64,000 bases of DNA. Source: Pullichristensenella sp002068815. GTDB lineage: Bacteria > Bacillota > Clostridia > Christensenellales > Aristaeellaceae. Shown here piece after piece: positions 32,019 to 40,890 of this stretch (position 1 is its first letter; every line of letters begins with the position of its first letter). The notes under the pieces were generated by a model. The model was not told the DNA's origin and did no database searches. It was given only the letters and a program-made list of their open reading frames with translations. The stretch lies in NCBI GenBank assembly GCA_040772885.1, contig JAXGXF010000010.1:20566-84565 (forward strand), read 5' to 3'. Made by a program: the position numbers and the translations under genes.

Positions 32019-33776
32019 ATGCCAAACGGCTCGATCAAGAGGGGCTATTCGCTCAGGCGGCAGCTGATGCTGCGCTTTATGGCGATTTCGCTGATCCCCG
32101 TCGTGGTGGTCGGCGTGTTTTCGCTGTGGTCGACTTCGTATTTCGGGCTGCAGGAGAAGGTCGCGACCGAGACGGCGGATGTGCACACGGTCATCGCGCT
32201 TCTGAACACGGAGCTGATGTACGTGCGCGAGGCCGGCATCAAGACGCAGTACATCGAGCTCGTGCAGCAAGTGCTCGAGCGCGAGCGGACCGACGCGGGC
32301 TTCCAGCCCGACGAGAACGAGCGCCACCGCATGCGCGCGGAGCTCATGGCCACCTTGAGCGAGAACAAGGTGCACTCGATCTACGTGTACGGCATGCGCG
32401 GAAACGTCTACACGAGCCAGCCCACGGTGCTGCTGGGCTACGAGAAGATTTCCGCGTACGACTGGTACCGGGAGGGCGTGGCGTCCGGCCGGAACTACTT
32501 CTGGGGCGAGCCGGTCCGCTTGAACAGCGTCTGGGTGCTGCCGTACGTGCGCAGGATCACCGACCCGACGAACCGAATTTTGCTCGGCTACTCGGTTACG
32601 AACCTCTACGAGAGCATATTGACCAGCAGCTACATCTCGCACGGCGACGTATACGTGCTCTCCGACGACGGCACGATACTCTCCGCGAGCGACAAGTCCG
32701 AGATCGGGCAGAATTTCTACGAGGCGAACGGCATCTCCGGCGCGCTCTTAGACGGGCGCACCGGCTACGCGAACGTCCGCGGCAAGGGCCCGCGCACCTA
32801 CGCCGTGTTCAGCCGCAACACGTTCGCGAACCCGTCTCTTGCGAAGCTCTTCGTCTACAACAACTCCCAGATCATCGACAACATGCTCATCATGACGGGC
32901 GTGACGTCCGCGTCGTGCATCGTCGTGTGCGCGTTTCTGTCGGCGTATCTGTCAAAGCGGTTCGTCCGGCCGCTTCGCAAGATTCGCGAGACCGTCGACC
33001 GCATGCGGCTCGGGGAACTGAGCGCGCCGATGCACCCGCGGACCGACGACGAGATCGGCATGCTGATGGACAGCTTCAACAACATGTCGGCGAGATTGCA
33101 GGCGTCGCTCGAGGAGATACAGCGGATCAACGAGATGCGGCGCCGCGCCGAGTACCGCGCGATCGAATTGCAGATCAACCCGCACTTCCTCTACAACACG
33201 CTGTCCCTGATCATCTACCTCGCCGACGCCGGCGAGGCGGACAAGGTCAAACAGGTGTCCTCGGCGCTCTCGACGCTGTTTCGCATCAGCGTCAACCGCG
33301 GCCGGGAGCTCGTGCGCATCGCGGAGGAGATCAGCCACCTGCGCTGCTACATGGACATACTCTCGGTTCGGCATCAGGGCGAGTTCAAGTACGTGCTCGA
33401 TGTCGACCCGGCGATATTGGAATACTACACGATCAAGATCATATTGCAGCCGCTCGTCGAAAACGCGATACAGCACGGCATACGCGACAACATGATCGCC
33501 GACGGGTTCATCCGCGTGACCGCCCACGCAGAAAACGGGCGAGTGATCTTCGAGATCATGGACAACGGCGACATCCCGGCCTCCAGGATCGAGGAGATGA
33601 ACGCCGCGCTCCGGGACTACGGCAGCGCGCAGAATTTCGGCATCGGCATGCGCAACGTCGACAGCCGCATCCGGATGTTCTTCAAGGGCGACTACGGGCT
33701 CTCCTATCAGAAGCGCGGGGAGTTCACCGTCGCGCACATCGAGATTCCGGTGCTCGAGGAGGACCGCTATGTATAA
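32019..33776 (+). CDS. YesM-type sensor histidine kinase
   Basis: This 585-residue kinase has a first membrane helix (about 12-36) and a large extracellular dCache-like region with DWYREGVASGRNYFWGEP. A second helix (about 288-310), a HAMP domain and the His_kinase domain follow, with phospho-acceptor His389 in QINPHFLYNTL and an ATPase domain with QPLVENAIQHGI. ATG at 32019 has GAGGGGGAA upstream. Its end overlaps the response-regulator start by 8 bp. Such pairs regulate carbohydrate transport genes; here the CUT2 operon and divergent isomerase operon are obvious targets. Confidence 0.93.
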   Translation: MPNGSIKRGYSLRRQLMLRFMAISLIPVVVVGVFSLWSTSYFGLQEKVATETADVHTVIALLNTELMYVREAGIKTQYIELVQQVLERERTDAGFQPDENERHRMRAELMATLSENKVHSIYVYGMRGNVYTSQPTVLLGYEKISAYDWYREGVASGRNYFWGEPVRLNSVWVLPYVRRITDPTNRILLGYSVTNLYESILTSSYISHGDVYVLSDDGTILSASDKSEIGQNFYEANGISGALLDGRTGYANVRGKGPRTYAVFSRNTFANPSLAKLFVYNNSQIIDNMLIMTGVTSASCIVVCAFLSAYLSKRFVRPLRKIRETVDRMRLGELSAPMHPRTDDEIGMLMDSFNNMSARLQASLEEIQRINEMRRRAEYRAIELQINPHFLYNTLSLIIYLADAGEADKVKQVSSALSTLFRISVNRGRELVRIAEEISHLRCYMDILSVRHQGEFKYVLDVDPAILEYYTIKIILQPLVENAIQHGIRDNMIADGFIRVTAHAENGRVIFEIMDNGDIPASRIEEMNAALRDYGSAQNFGIGMRNVDSRIRMFFKGDYGLSYQKRGEFTVAHIEIPVLEEDRYV

Positions 33777-35362
33777 GTTTCTCGTCGTCGAGGACGAGCC
33801 GTACGCGCGCAACTGCGTCCAGTCGATCCTGACCGAGCTCAACGGCGGCGGCGTCTACCTCGCCGAGAACGGCGCGGCGGCGCTCCATGCCGTCGAGCGC
33901 GAGGGGATCGACGCGGTGATCACCGACATACAGATGCCGGTGATGGACGGCATCGAGCTGATCCGGCAGTTGAACAAGAACCGCGAGCGCGTCGTCGTCG
34001 CGGTGTTGAGCGGGCACGACGAGTTCGCCTACGTGCAGGCCGCGGTCGAGTACTCCGCGCTCGACTACGTGCTCAAGCCCTTCGACCGCGACGCCGTCGC
34101 GAAGCTCTACTACAAGATGGTGCGCAAGCTCCGCGCGAAGACGAACCTCGATCAGGAGATCGCGAGCCTGATGCTGGCGCTCGAGCAGGATACGGCCGTT
34201 CATCAAGCAGCGGTTCTTTCTCGACCTGATCGGCGGAAATGCCGACGGAGCGCGCATCGAGGAGATGCGCGACTACCTGAACCTCAACCTCTCCGACCGG
34301 CCTCTGCGCCTCTGCCTGATCGAGGTCGACGAGCGCGAATCGGAATTGCGCTCCGCCGACGGCCAGTCGAAGTTCTGCCTGTACAACATCTTGGAGGTCA
34401 TCGGCCGCATCGCCGGCGAGTGGCCGTTTTCGGACTGCTTCGACGTCTCGAGCAACGCGCTTGCGGTCGTCTGGAGCCCGCCGGACGGCGCGCGCGACGC
34501 GGCGGAGCTGTTGGACAGCCTCGAGCTCCTCATCAACGAATTGAACTCGCTCTACGGGGTCGTTTTGAACGTCGCCCTGAGCGCCCCGGTCGCCGGCGCG
34601 CTCGAGGCGCAGCACGCCTACGAGGAGGCGCGCGCGGCGCTTCGGTACAAGCTGATCCACGGCTCCGGCCAGATCTTCGACGGCGCGCGGCTGAACCGCG
34701 GCGGCGCGGGCTACGAGAATCTGCCCGACGCGCGGCAGATCGTCGAGGCGGTGTGGCGCAACGCGCCGGAGGACGCGCTTCGCCTGCTCTCCGGCGCGTT
34801 TTCGGAGATCGGCCGAGACGCCGAGCGGTTCGGCGTCGCGACCGTCAACCTGTTTTTGCAGAAGATACTGACCGACTGCCTGATCATACTCGACCGGGAG
34901 TGCGGGGGCGTCGAGGAACTGAACCGCGGGATGGGCGTCAACTGCGTGGATTTCCGCGCGTCCGAGTGCTCGCGCGCCGAGGCGCGGGCGTTCTTCGAGC
35001 GTTTGATCCCGGAGATTTGCGCGGAGATTTCGCGCGACCGCTTAAACGAGCGCAAGAAGATCATACTGCGGGCAAAGCAGGTGATCGCGGAGAAGTACGG
35101 CACGCCGCTGGGCGTCGAGAGCCTCGCGAACGAATTTCACTTTTCCAAAAATTACTTCGGGCAGATGTTCAAGGCAGAGACCGGCATGAGCGTCAACGAG
35201 TACCTGAGCCTGCACCGCATACAGCGCGCGAAGGAGCTGCTGCTCGAGAAGAAGTACAAGATGTACCAGATCGCGGAGATGGTCGGCTTCAGCGACCAGC
35301 AGTACTTCGCGAAGGTGTTCAAGCGCATCGTCGGCTGCATGCCGTCGGAGTACCAGCGTTGA
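33769..35362 (+). pseudogene. YesN-type response regulator with AraC domain, interrupted by a +1 frameshift
   Basis: The receiver domain (VVEDEP, phospho-acceptor Asp53 in VITDIQMPVMDG, Lys in YVLKPFDRD) is encoded from 33769 in one frame. Near 34195-34198 the reading must move one base forward, after which a middle linker and a C-terminal AraC HTH (VESLANEFHFSKNYFGQMFK, then QIAEMVGFSDQQYFAKVFK) continue to 35362. A single extra C in TACGGCCGTTC explains the shift. Joined, the product would be about 530 residues, normal for YesN. Both parts are well conserved, so this may be a recent mutation or a sequence error. Confidence 0.85.
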
Positions 35363-35533
35363 CGGCCCGCCATGCCACAAAATTGCGCCGCCCGGCCCTC
35401 CGCGCCCCCGGCCGCGGGCGGTTCGGCGGGGGCCGGAAGGTTAATATCGTCGTAATTTGACTTAAAATTGTCTATTGCATCTTCGGCGCTTCTGTACCAG
35501 AATGGAAGCAGCATTTGACCGGGAGTGGACAGC

Positions 35534-36664
35534 ATGAACAATCGAAAACTGAAGGTCGCGATCATAAGCGCAGGCATGATCGCGAACGCCGCGCACATCC
35601 CCGCCTACCGGAACATGGCGGACGAGGTGGAGATCGCCGCGGTGTGCGATATAAACGCCGAGGCCGCGCGCCAGACGGCCGCGAGGCACGGCATCCCGGG
35701 CGTCTACGAGGACGCGGAGGAGATGCTCTCGCGCGAGAGGCCCGACCTCGTCAGCGTCTGCACGTCGAACGCGGCGCATCTGCCGATGGCGAAGCTCGCG
35801 CTCGAGCACGGCGCGAACGTGATCTGCGAAAAGCCGCTCGGCACGAGCTACCTCGACGCGCGCGAGGCGTACGATGTCGCCGGAAGGATGGACAAAATCC
35901 TTGTAGCGTGCCAGTCGGCGCGGTTCACGCCGGAGCACCTCGACGCGCACCAACTCGCGCGGGAGGGCGCGCTCGGAGACGTCTATTTCGCCGAGATCAG
36001 CCGCGTTCGGCGCAGGGGCGTGCCGACATGGGGGAACTTCCACCGGAAGGATATCAACCTCGGCGGCGCGTTCTGCGACATCGGCGTGCACGTGCTCGAC
36101 GCGGCGCTGTGGATCATGGGAAACCCGAGGATGGCCTCGGTGACCGGCGTGTCCGGAAACCGGCTGACGCGCAAGGGCGAGTGCCTCGTCACGAGCCTTG
36201 CGGAAGCCGGCGCGCCGCTCGGCCGGTTCGGGGCGAAGTGCGCGTATGCGCCGGACGAGTTCGAGACCGAGGAGTTCGCCGCGGGCTCGGTGCGGTTTGA
36301 GAACGGCGCGATGCTGAACTTCAAGGTCGCGTGGGCGCTGAACCTGCCCAACAGCGCGTCGATGAGCATCGTCGGCGACCGCGCGGGGCTCCTCCTCCCG
36401 GAGTTCAAGCTGATCGCGACGATGGGAAAGTACCAGGCGGACGTCGAGCCGCGCCGCTTCAACGAGGAGCGAGCGTACCGCGACAAGCCGTTCAGCGGCC
36501 ACTGGCACCTCGTCGAGAACGTCGTCAACCACCTGCGCGGGCGCGAGGAGCTTGTGATCCAGCCCGAGGAGACGCTCAACGTGACCGCCGTCATCGACGC
36601 GTTCTACCGCTCGGCGGAATTGAAGCGCGAGGTGGCGTTCAAAGAGATCGAGGCGCGCCCGTGA
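35534..36664 (+). CDS. Gfo/Idh/MocA-family oxidoreductase (first of two)
   Basis: This 376-residue protein has the N-terminal Rossmann domain (KVAIISAGMIANAAHIPAYR), the EKPLG motif with the conserved Lys near residue 100 and a C-terminal substrate domain with DIGVHVLDAALWIMG. The family oxidises, epimerises or dehydrates sugars and cyclitols with NAD(P). ATG at 35534 has GGGAG 8 nt upstream. It begins an operon with a second family member, a radical-SAM activase and a glycyl-radical enzyme. No clear promoter was seen in the 170 bp before it. Confidence 0.9.
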   Translation: MNNRKLKVAIISAGMIANAAHIPAYRNMADEVEIAAVCDINAEAARQTAARHGIPGVYEDAEEMLSRERPDLVSVCTSNAAHLPMAKLALEHGANVICEKPLGTSYLDAREAYDVAGRMDKILVACQSARFTPEHLDAHQLAREGALGDVYFAEISRVRRRGVPTWGNFHRKDINLGGAFCDIGVHVLDAALWIMGNPRMASVTGVSGNRLTRKGECLVTSLAEAGAPLGRFGAKCAYAPDEFETEEFAAGSVRFENGAMLNFKVAWALNLPNSASMSIVGDRAGLLLPEFKLIATMGKYQADVEPRRFNEERAYRDKPFSGHWHLVENVVNHLRGREELVIQPEETLNVTAVIDAFYRSAELKREVAFKEIEARP

Positions 36665-37788
36665 GCGGCAGACTCAAGGCCGTCGTCATCGGCGCGGCGC
36701 ACGTGCACATACTCGAGGTGTGCAAGTACGTGAGCGACTGTGAGCACATGGAGCTCGCCGCCGTCGCGGACGCGGAGCCGTTTGACCCGTCGGACCTCGA
36801 GGGCGCGAAGCCCTACAGCCGGCGGTGGAATTTCGACTATGTCCGGCGCTACGGCGCGACCGTCTACGGGGACTACCGGCAGATGCTCGACGAGATAAGG
36901 CCCGACCTCGCGTTCATCACGACCGAGAACGCGAAGCACGTCGACGTGTTCTGCGAGGTCGCGAAGCGCGGCATCGCGGCGAGCATCGAAAAGCCGCTCG
37001 CGCGCGACTACCGGGAGGCGCTTCAAATCGCCAAGATCGCCAGGGAGACCGGCGCGGAGGCGTTCGTCAACTGGCCGATCGCGTGGCGGCAGTGGCTGTA
37101 CCAGATGAAGGCCGCGCTCGATTCCGGGAAGATGGGGAAGCTGATCAAGGTCCGCCACCTCGCGGGGCAGACGGGCCCGGTCGGGCCGGGGGCCGTGCAC
37201 CGGGGCAGCGGCGACACGCGCGCGGAGGACATGACGCCCGAGGAAAAGTCGAAGATGTGGTGGTATCGCGCGCATGCGGGCGGCGGCGCGTTTCTCGACA
37301 TGTGCTGCTACGGCAGCATGGTGAGCGTGTGGTTCAGCTCTGAGCCGTGCCGCTCGGTCGCCGCGGTGGACGGCAACTTCGCGCACGGGTTCTCGGACGT
37401 CGAGGACAACGGCGCGATGCTCTTGCGGTTTCCGTCGAGCGTCGCCGTCGTCGAGGGCACGTGGACGACGCCCGCTTTGGCGCTGCCCGCGGGGCCGGAG
37501 ATTTACTGCACCGGGGGCGCCATTCTGGGCGAGCGGCATGCGGGCGGCGTCCGCGTGAAGCTCGTCGGGCTTATGGGCGACATAACCTACCTCGACCCGC
37601 CGGAGACCGACCCCGCGCTCTCAAACATGGCGTGCGCGTTCTCCGCATACCGGCTCGACGGGCGCGAGATGCCGCGGATCGTCCGGCTCGACGAAAACCT
37701 GCGCGCGATGGCGGTGCTCGACGCGGGGCTGCGCGCGGCGAAGAGCGGGAAGGCCGAGCCCGTCGACGCGGCCGCGTGGGGGGTCTGA
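36661..37788 (+). CDS. Gfo/Idh/MocA-family oxidoreductase (second of two)
   Basis: This 375-residue protein starts at GTG 36661, overlapping the previous stop as GTGA. The N-terminal nucleotide-binding region reads VVIGAAHVHILEV instead of the usual GxGxxG; EKPLA follows near residue 103 and GGGAFLDMCCYGSMVS in the C-terminal domain. It shares the AAHVH variant with the gene at 54013-54990. It is probably an NAD(P)-dependent sugar oxidoreductase working with the first one. The substrate is unknown. Confidence 0.88.
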   Translation: MSGRLKAVVIGAAHVHILEVCKYVSDCEHMELAAVADAEPFDPSDLEGAKPYSRRWNFDYVRRYGATVYGDYRQMLDEIRPDLAFITTENAKHVDVFCEVAKRGIAASIEKPLARDYREALQIAKIARETGAEAFVNWPIAWRQWLYQMKAALDSGKMGKLIKVRHLAGQTGPVGPGAVHRGSGDTRAEDMTPEEKSKMWWYRAHAGGGAFLDMCCYGSMVSVWFSSEPCRSVAAVDGNFAHGFSDVEDNGAMLLRFPSSVAVVEGTWTTPALALPAGPEIYCTGGAILGERHAGGVRVKLVGLMGDITYLDPPETDPALSNMACAFSAYRLDGREMPRIVRLDENLRAMAVLDAGLRAAKSGKAEPVDAAAWGV

Positions 37789-37790
37789 CA

Positions 37791-38624
37791 ATGGCGGGCG
37801 CGGTCATCGCCGACATCCAGCAGAGCTCCGTCCACGACGGGCCGGGCTTCCGCACGACCGTGTTCTTCAAGGGCTGCCAGATGCGCTGCCCGTGGTGCCA
37901 CAACCCGGAGACGATATCCTTCGAGCCGGAAATGCTCCATTACCCCGAGAAGTGCATCGGCTGCGGAAAGTGCGATGAGGGCTGCTTCTCCGGCGCGAGG
38001 ATCCCCTGCGGGCGGAGGATGTCCGTTGCCGACGTGTTCCGCGAGATCGAGCGGGACATGCCGTACTACGGCGCGGACGGCGGCGTGACGCTCTCGGGCG
38101 GCGAGCCGCTCTGCCAGCCGGCGTTCGCGCGGGAGTTGCTCGAGCGGTGCCGCGAGGCCGGCGTCGGCGCGGCGATCGAGACGAACTTGGGCGTGCCGTG
38201 GGAAATCGCCGAGCCGGTGCTCTCGCTCTGCTCGGTCGTCATGGCCGATCTCAAGCTCTGGGACGAGGCGGAGCACATGCGCTGGGTCGGCGCCTCGAAC
38301 CGGCCCGTGAAGGAGAATCTGTCGCGAATCGCCGCGCTCGGCATGCCGCTGGTCCTGCGAACGCCGATCGTGCCGGGCGTCAACGCGACCCGGGAGCAGA
38401 TCGCGCCGATCGCCGAATTCGCCGCGCGGCTCCCGAACCTCAGGTACTACGAGCTGCTCTCCTACCACCCGCTCGGGCTCTCGAAGCTCGCGGCGCTCGG
38501 GAGGGAGGCGCGGGAGTTCGAAAAGCCGACGCGGGAGATGATGGAATTGCTCGCGGGCGCGGCGACGGAAGCGGGCGTCAAAGTGGCCGTGAACGGCGTG
38601 CGCGCCGGAGGGAGAAAATGCTGA
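37791..38624 (+). CDS. Glycyl-radical enzyme activating enzyme (radical SAM)
   Basis: This 277-residue protein has the radical-SAM motif CQMRCPWC (Cys29, Cys33, Cys36), then one ferredoxin-like cluster motif CIGCGKCDEGC (Cys55, 58, 61, 65) and GGVTLSGGEPL. It would install the glycyl radical on the enzyme encoded immediately downstream using S-adenosylmethionine. Many glycyl-radical activases with a ferredoxin insert carry two such motifs; only one complete motif is seen here. ATG at 37791 is 2 bp after the preceding stop; it overlaps the next gene by 7 bp. Confidence 0.93.
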   Translation: MAGAVIADIQQSSVHDGPGFRTTVFFKGCQMRCPWCHNPETISFEPEMLHYPEKCIGCGKCDEGCFSGARIPCGRRMSVADVFREIERDMPYYGADGGVTLSGGEPLCQPAFARELLERCREAGVGAAIETNLGVPWEIAEPVLSLCSVVMADLKLWDEAEHMRWVGASNRPVKENLSRIAALGMPLVLRTPIVPGVNATREQIAPIAEFAARLPNLRYYELLSYHPLGLSKLAALGREAREFEKPTREMMELLAGAATEAGVKVAVNGVRAGGRKC

Positions 38625-40756
38625 CATATCCGGACAGAATTTCGAGCATGCGGGAGACGAAGCGGCTGCACACCTTGCAAAAGCGCGAGCAGCGCGGCTA
38701 TTCCGACGAGGACGACTACGGCAACATCCCCGTGCCGGAGGACTTCCGATTCGCGCCCGAGCCCGGGGGCATCTACGGCTACGGGGGGCTGTCGAAGGCG
38801 TTCGCCGGCATGCTCGACCGCTATCCCGTGTACGTCGACCCGATGGAGATGCTCTGCGGGCGGTGGAGCAAGCTCCTGACCGACTACCGCATCGGCGCGC
38901 GCTGGGACGAGGCCCGCTTCCCGTACGACGACTTGAAGCCGCTCCAAAAGCTCTACAACATCACCAGCGGCATCGACAACGAGGCGCACTGCACGCCGGA
39001 CTTTGCGATCGGGCTCGCGCTCGGCTTCGGCGGGCTGCTTGAAAAGGTGCGAAAGCACCGCGAAATGCACCCCGAGCGCCGGGAATACTACGACGCCGAG
39101 GAGCGCGTGCTGCTCGCCGTGCAAAAATGGATCGGCCGGCACATCGAGCGCATCCGGGGGCTGCTGGAGCGGGAGGAGCGCCCGGAAATCCGCGAAAGCC
39201 TTGCGGAGATGCTCGCGGCGAACGAGCACATCGTCGACCGCGCGCCGGAGACGTTCCTCGAGGCCTGCCAGTGGATCGCGCACTTCGCGAGCGCGTCGCG
39301 CGCGTACAACCGCGACGGCGCGGGCTGCCAGCTCGACGCGATGCTGACGCCGTACTACGAGCGAGACGTCGCGGCGGGAAGGCTCGACGACGAAAAGGCC
39401 GCGTTCATACTCGCGAACCTGCTCCTGATCGACACGCGCTATTACCAGCTCTCCGGCGTCGACGAACGCGGGCGCGACAGGACGTGCCGCCTTTCCTATC
39501 TGATCCTCGAGGCCGCGCACCTCCTGAACGGCTCGGCGAACCTGACCGTCCGCGTGCACAAAGACATCCCCGAGGACTTCCTGCGGACGGCGGTTTCCTA
39601 CCTGTTCAACGACCGCAACGCCTGGCCGCGCTTCTGCGGCGACGAGGCGCTCGTCCGGGGCTACATGAAGAACCGCGGCGTCGACCTCGCGACCGCCAGA
39701 AACCGCATCGCGTCCGGCTGCAACTGGATGTGCGTGCCGGGGCGCGAGTACCCGATGAACGACACGGTCAAGATCAACGTCGCGCGCGTGTTCGAGGTCG
39801 CGTTCCACGACATGACGGACGCGGAGCCCTCGCCCTCGACCGCGCTTCTGATGGACTATTTCAAAAAGCACCTTTCGATTGCCGTCGACGTCGCCGCGCG
39901 GGGCGCGAACCTGCACATCGACCACGCGCACGAGGTGCAGCCGGAGTTGATGCTGAACCTCTTGACGCACGAGAGCGTCGAGAGCGGCCTCGACGTCAGT
40001 CAGTGCGCGGAGCTTTACACGGTCGGCGTCGACGGCGCGGGGCTCGCGGTCGCGGCGGACTCGTTCGCGGCGATTGAGCAGCGCGTCGAGCGCGAGGGGC
40101 GGCTTTCGTGGGAGGCCGTCCATGGGGCGCTTCACAGCGACTTCGCCGGAATCGACGGCGAGCGGACGCGGCTGATGCTTTCGTCGTCCGAGCGGTACTG
40201 CCAGGGCGGAAGCCTCGGGGACAAGTGGGCGCGGGCGATCACGGACGCGTTTGTCGAGCTGGTCCACAACCACCCGATGCCCGAGGGCAGGCAGCTCGTG
40301 CCGGGCTGGTTCTCGTGGTCGAGGACGATACTCTACGGGGAGGCCGTCGGCGCGACGCCGAACGGCCGCCGCGCGCGCGCGCCGATCTCGCACGGCGCGA
40401 ACCCGGTGCCGGGCTTCCGGCGCGACGGCGCGGTCACGGCGCAGTCGAGCGGCATCGCGGCCGTGCAGCCGGGCTGCGGGAACGCCGCGCCCCTGCAGCT
40501 CGAGTTCGACCCGAAGCTGTCCTTGGAGGAGGGCGGCGCCGACCGCGTGCTGCAGCTGATCCGAAAGCACTTCGAGCTCGGCGGCACGCTGATCAACATC
40601 AACGTGCTCGACCAGGAAGTGCTGCTCGCCGCGAACGAAAACCCGGACCTGTTCCCGGAGCTCGTCGTGCGCGTGACCGGGTTCACCGCCTATTTCGCGT
40701 CGCTGTCGCCGAAGTTCCGGCAGCTCGTCGTCGACCGGTTCCTGAGCGGGTTTTGA
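38618..40756 (+). CDS. Glycyl-radical enzyme of unassigned class
   Basis: This 712-residue protein has the C-terminal glycyl-radical motif RVTGFTAYFASLSPKFRQ with Gly688, the family segment GEAVGATPNGRRA (574-586) and an active-site Cys loop ASGCNWMCVPGRE (Cys368 and Cys372). Most dehydratase and lyase members have Cys-x-Glu at this loop; here the residue two after Cys368 is Trp. Thus it is neither a clear pyruvate formate-lyase nor a clear diol dehydratase, choline lyase or hydroxyproline dehydratase. ATG at 38618 has GGAGGGAG upstream. The operon with two sugar oxidoreductases suggests a carbohydrate-derived substrate. Confidence 0.92.
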   Translation: MLTYPDRISSMRETKRLHTLQKREQRGYSDEDDYGNIPVPEDFRFAPEPGGIYGYGGLSKAFAGMLDRYPVYVDPMEMLCGRWSKLLTDYRIGARWDEARFPYDDLKPLQKLYNITSGIDNEAHCTPDFAIGLALGFGGLLEKVRKHREMHPERREYYDAEERVLLAVQKWIGRHIERIRGLLEREERPEIRESLAEMLAANEHIVDRAPETFLEACQWIAHFASASRAYNRDGAGCQLDAMLTPYYERDVAAGRLDDEKAAFILANLLLIDTRYYQLSGVDERGRDRTCRLSYLILEAAHLLNGSANLTVRVHKDIPEDFLRTAVSYLFNDRNAWPRFCGDEALVRGYMKNRGVDLATARNRIASGCNWMCVPGREYPMNDTVKINVARVFEVAFHDMTDAEPSPSTALLMDYFKKHLSIAVDVAARGANLHIDHAHEVQPELMLNLLTHESVESGLDVSQCAELYTVGVDGAGLAVAADSFAAIEQRVEREGRLSWEAVHGALHSDFAGIDGERTRLMLSSSERYCQGGSLGDKWARAITDAFVELVHNHPMPEGRQLVPGWFSWSRTILYGEAVGATPNGRRARAPISHGANPVPGFRRDGAVTAQSSGIAAVQPGCGNAAPLQLEFDPKLSLEEGGADRVLQLIRKHFELGGTLININVLDQEVLLAANENPDLFPELVVRVTGFTAYFASLSPKFRQLVVDRFLSGF

Positions 40757-40825
40757 GGCCCATCCGACGGCCTGCATAGGTTAAAAATGCGATACTCGGA
40801 TGCGCCGACAGGACAATTTTGGCGC

Positions 40826-40854
40826 TTGCGGGAATGTGCGGATTGCACTATGAT
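40826..40854 (+). promoter_or_regulatory. Promoter of the Gld-type ABC operon
   Basis: TTGCGG (40826-40831), 17 bp, TATGAT (40849-40854), 36 bp before the GTG start. Confidence 0.55.
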
Positions 40855-40890
40855 ATTGCTGTGGATGTACAAATTGCCAGAGGTGATTGT

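Noticed and set aside
35404..35433. Terminator after the YesN gene (GCCCCCG/CGGGGGC stem)
   Set aside because: The arms pair over only 7 bp in very GC-rich sequence with alternative pairings and no T-run, so it was not listed as a feature.
38462..40777. A 771-codon open frame on the minus strand opposite the glycyl-radical enzyme
   Set aside because: It is Arg/Val/His-rich with no domain motifs and is a shadow of the GC-rich gene on the plus strand. Similar long shadows at 886-2787, 29095-31047 and 46233-48269 were rejected for the same reason.
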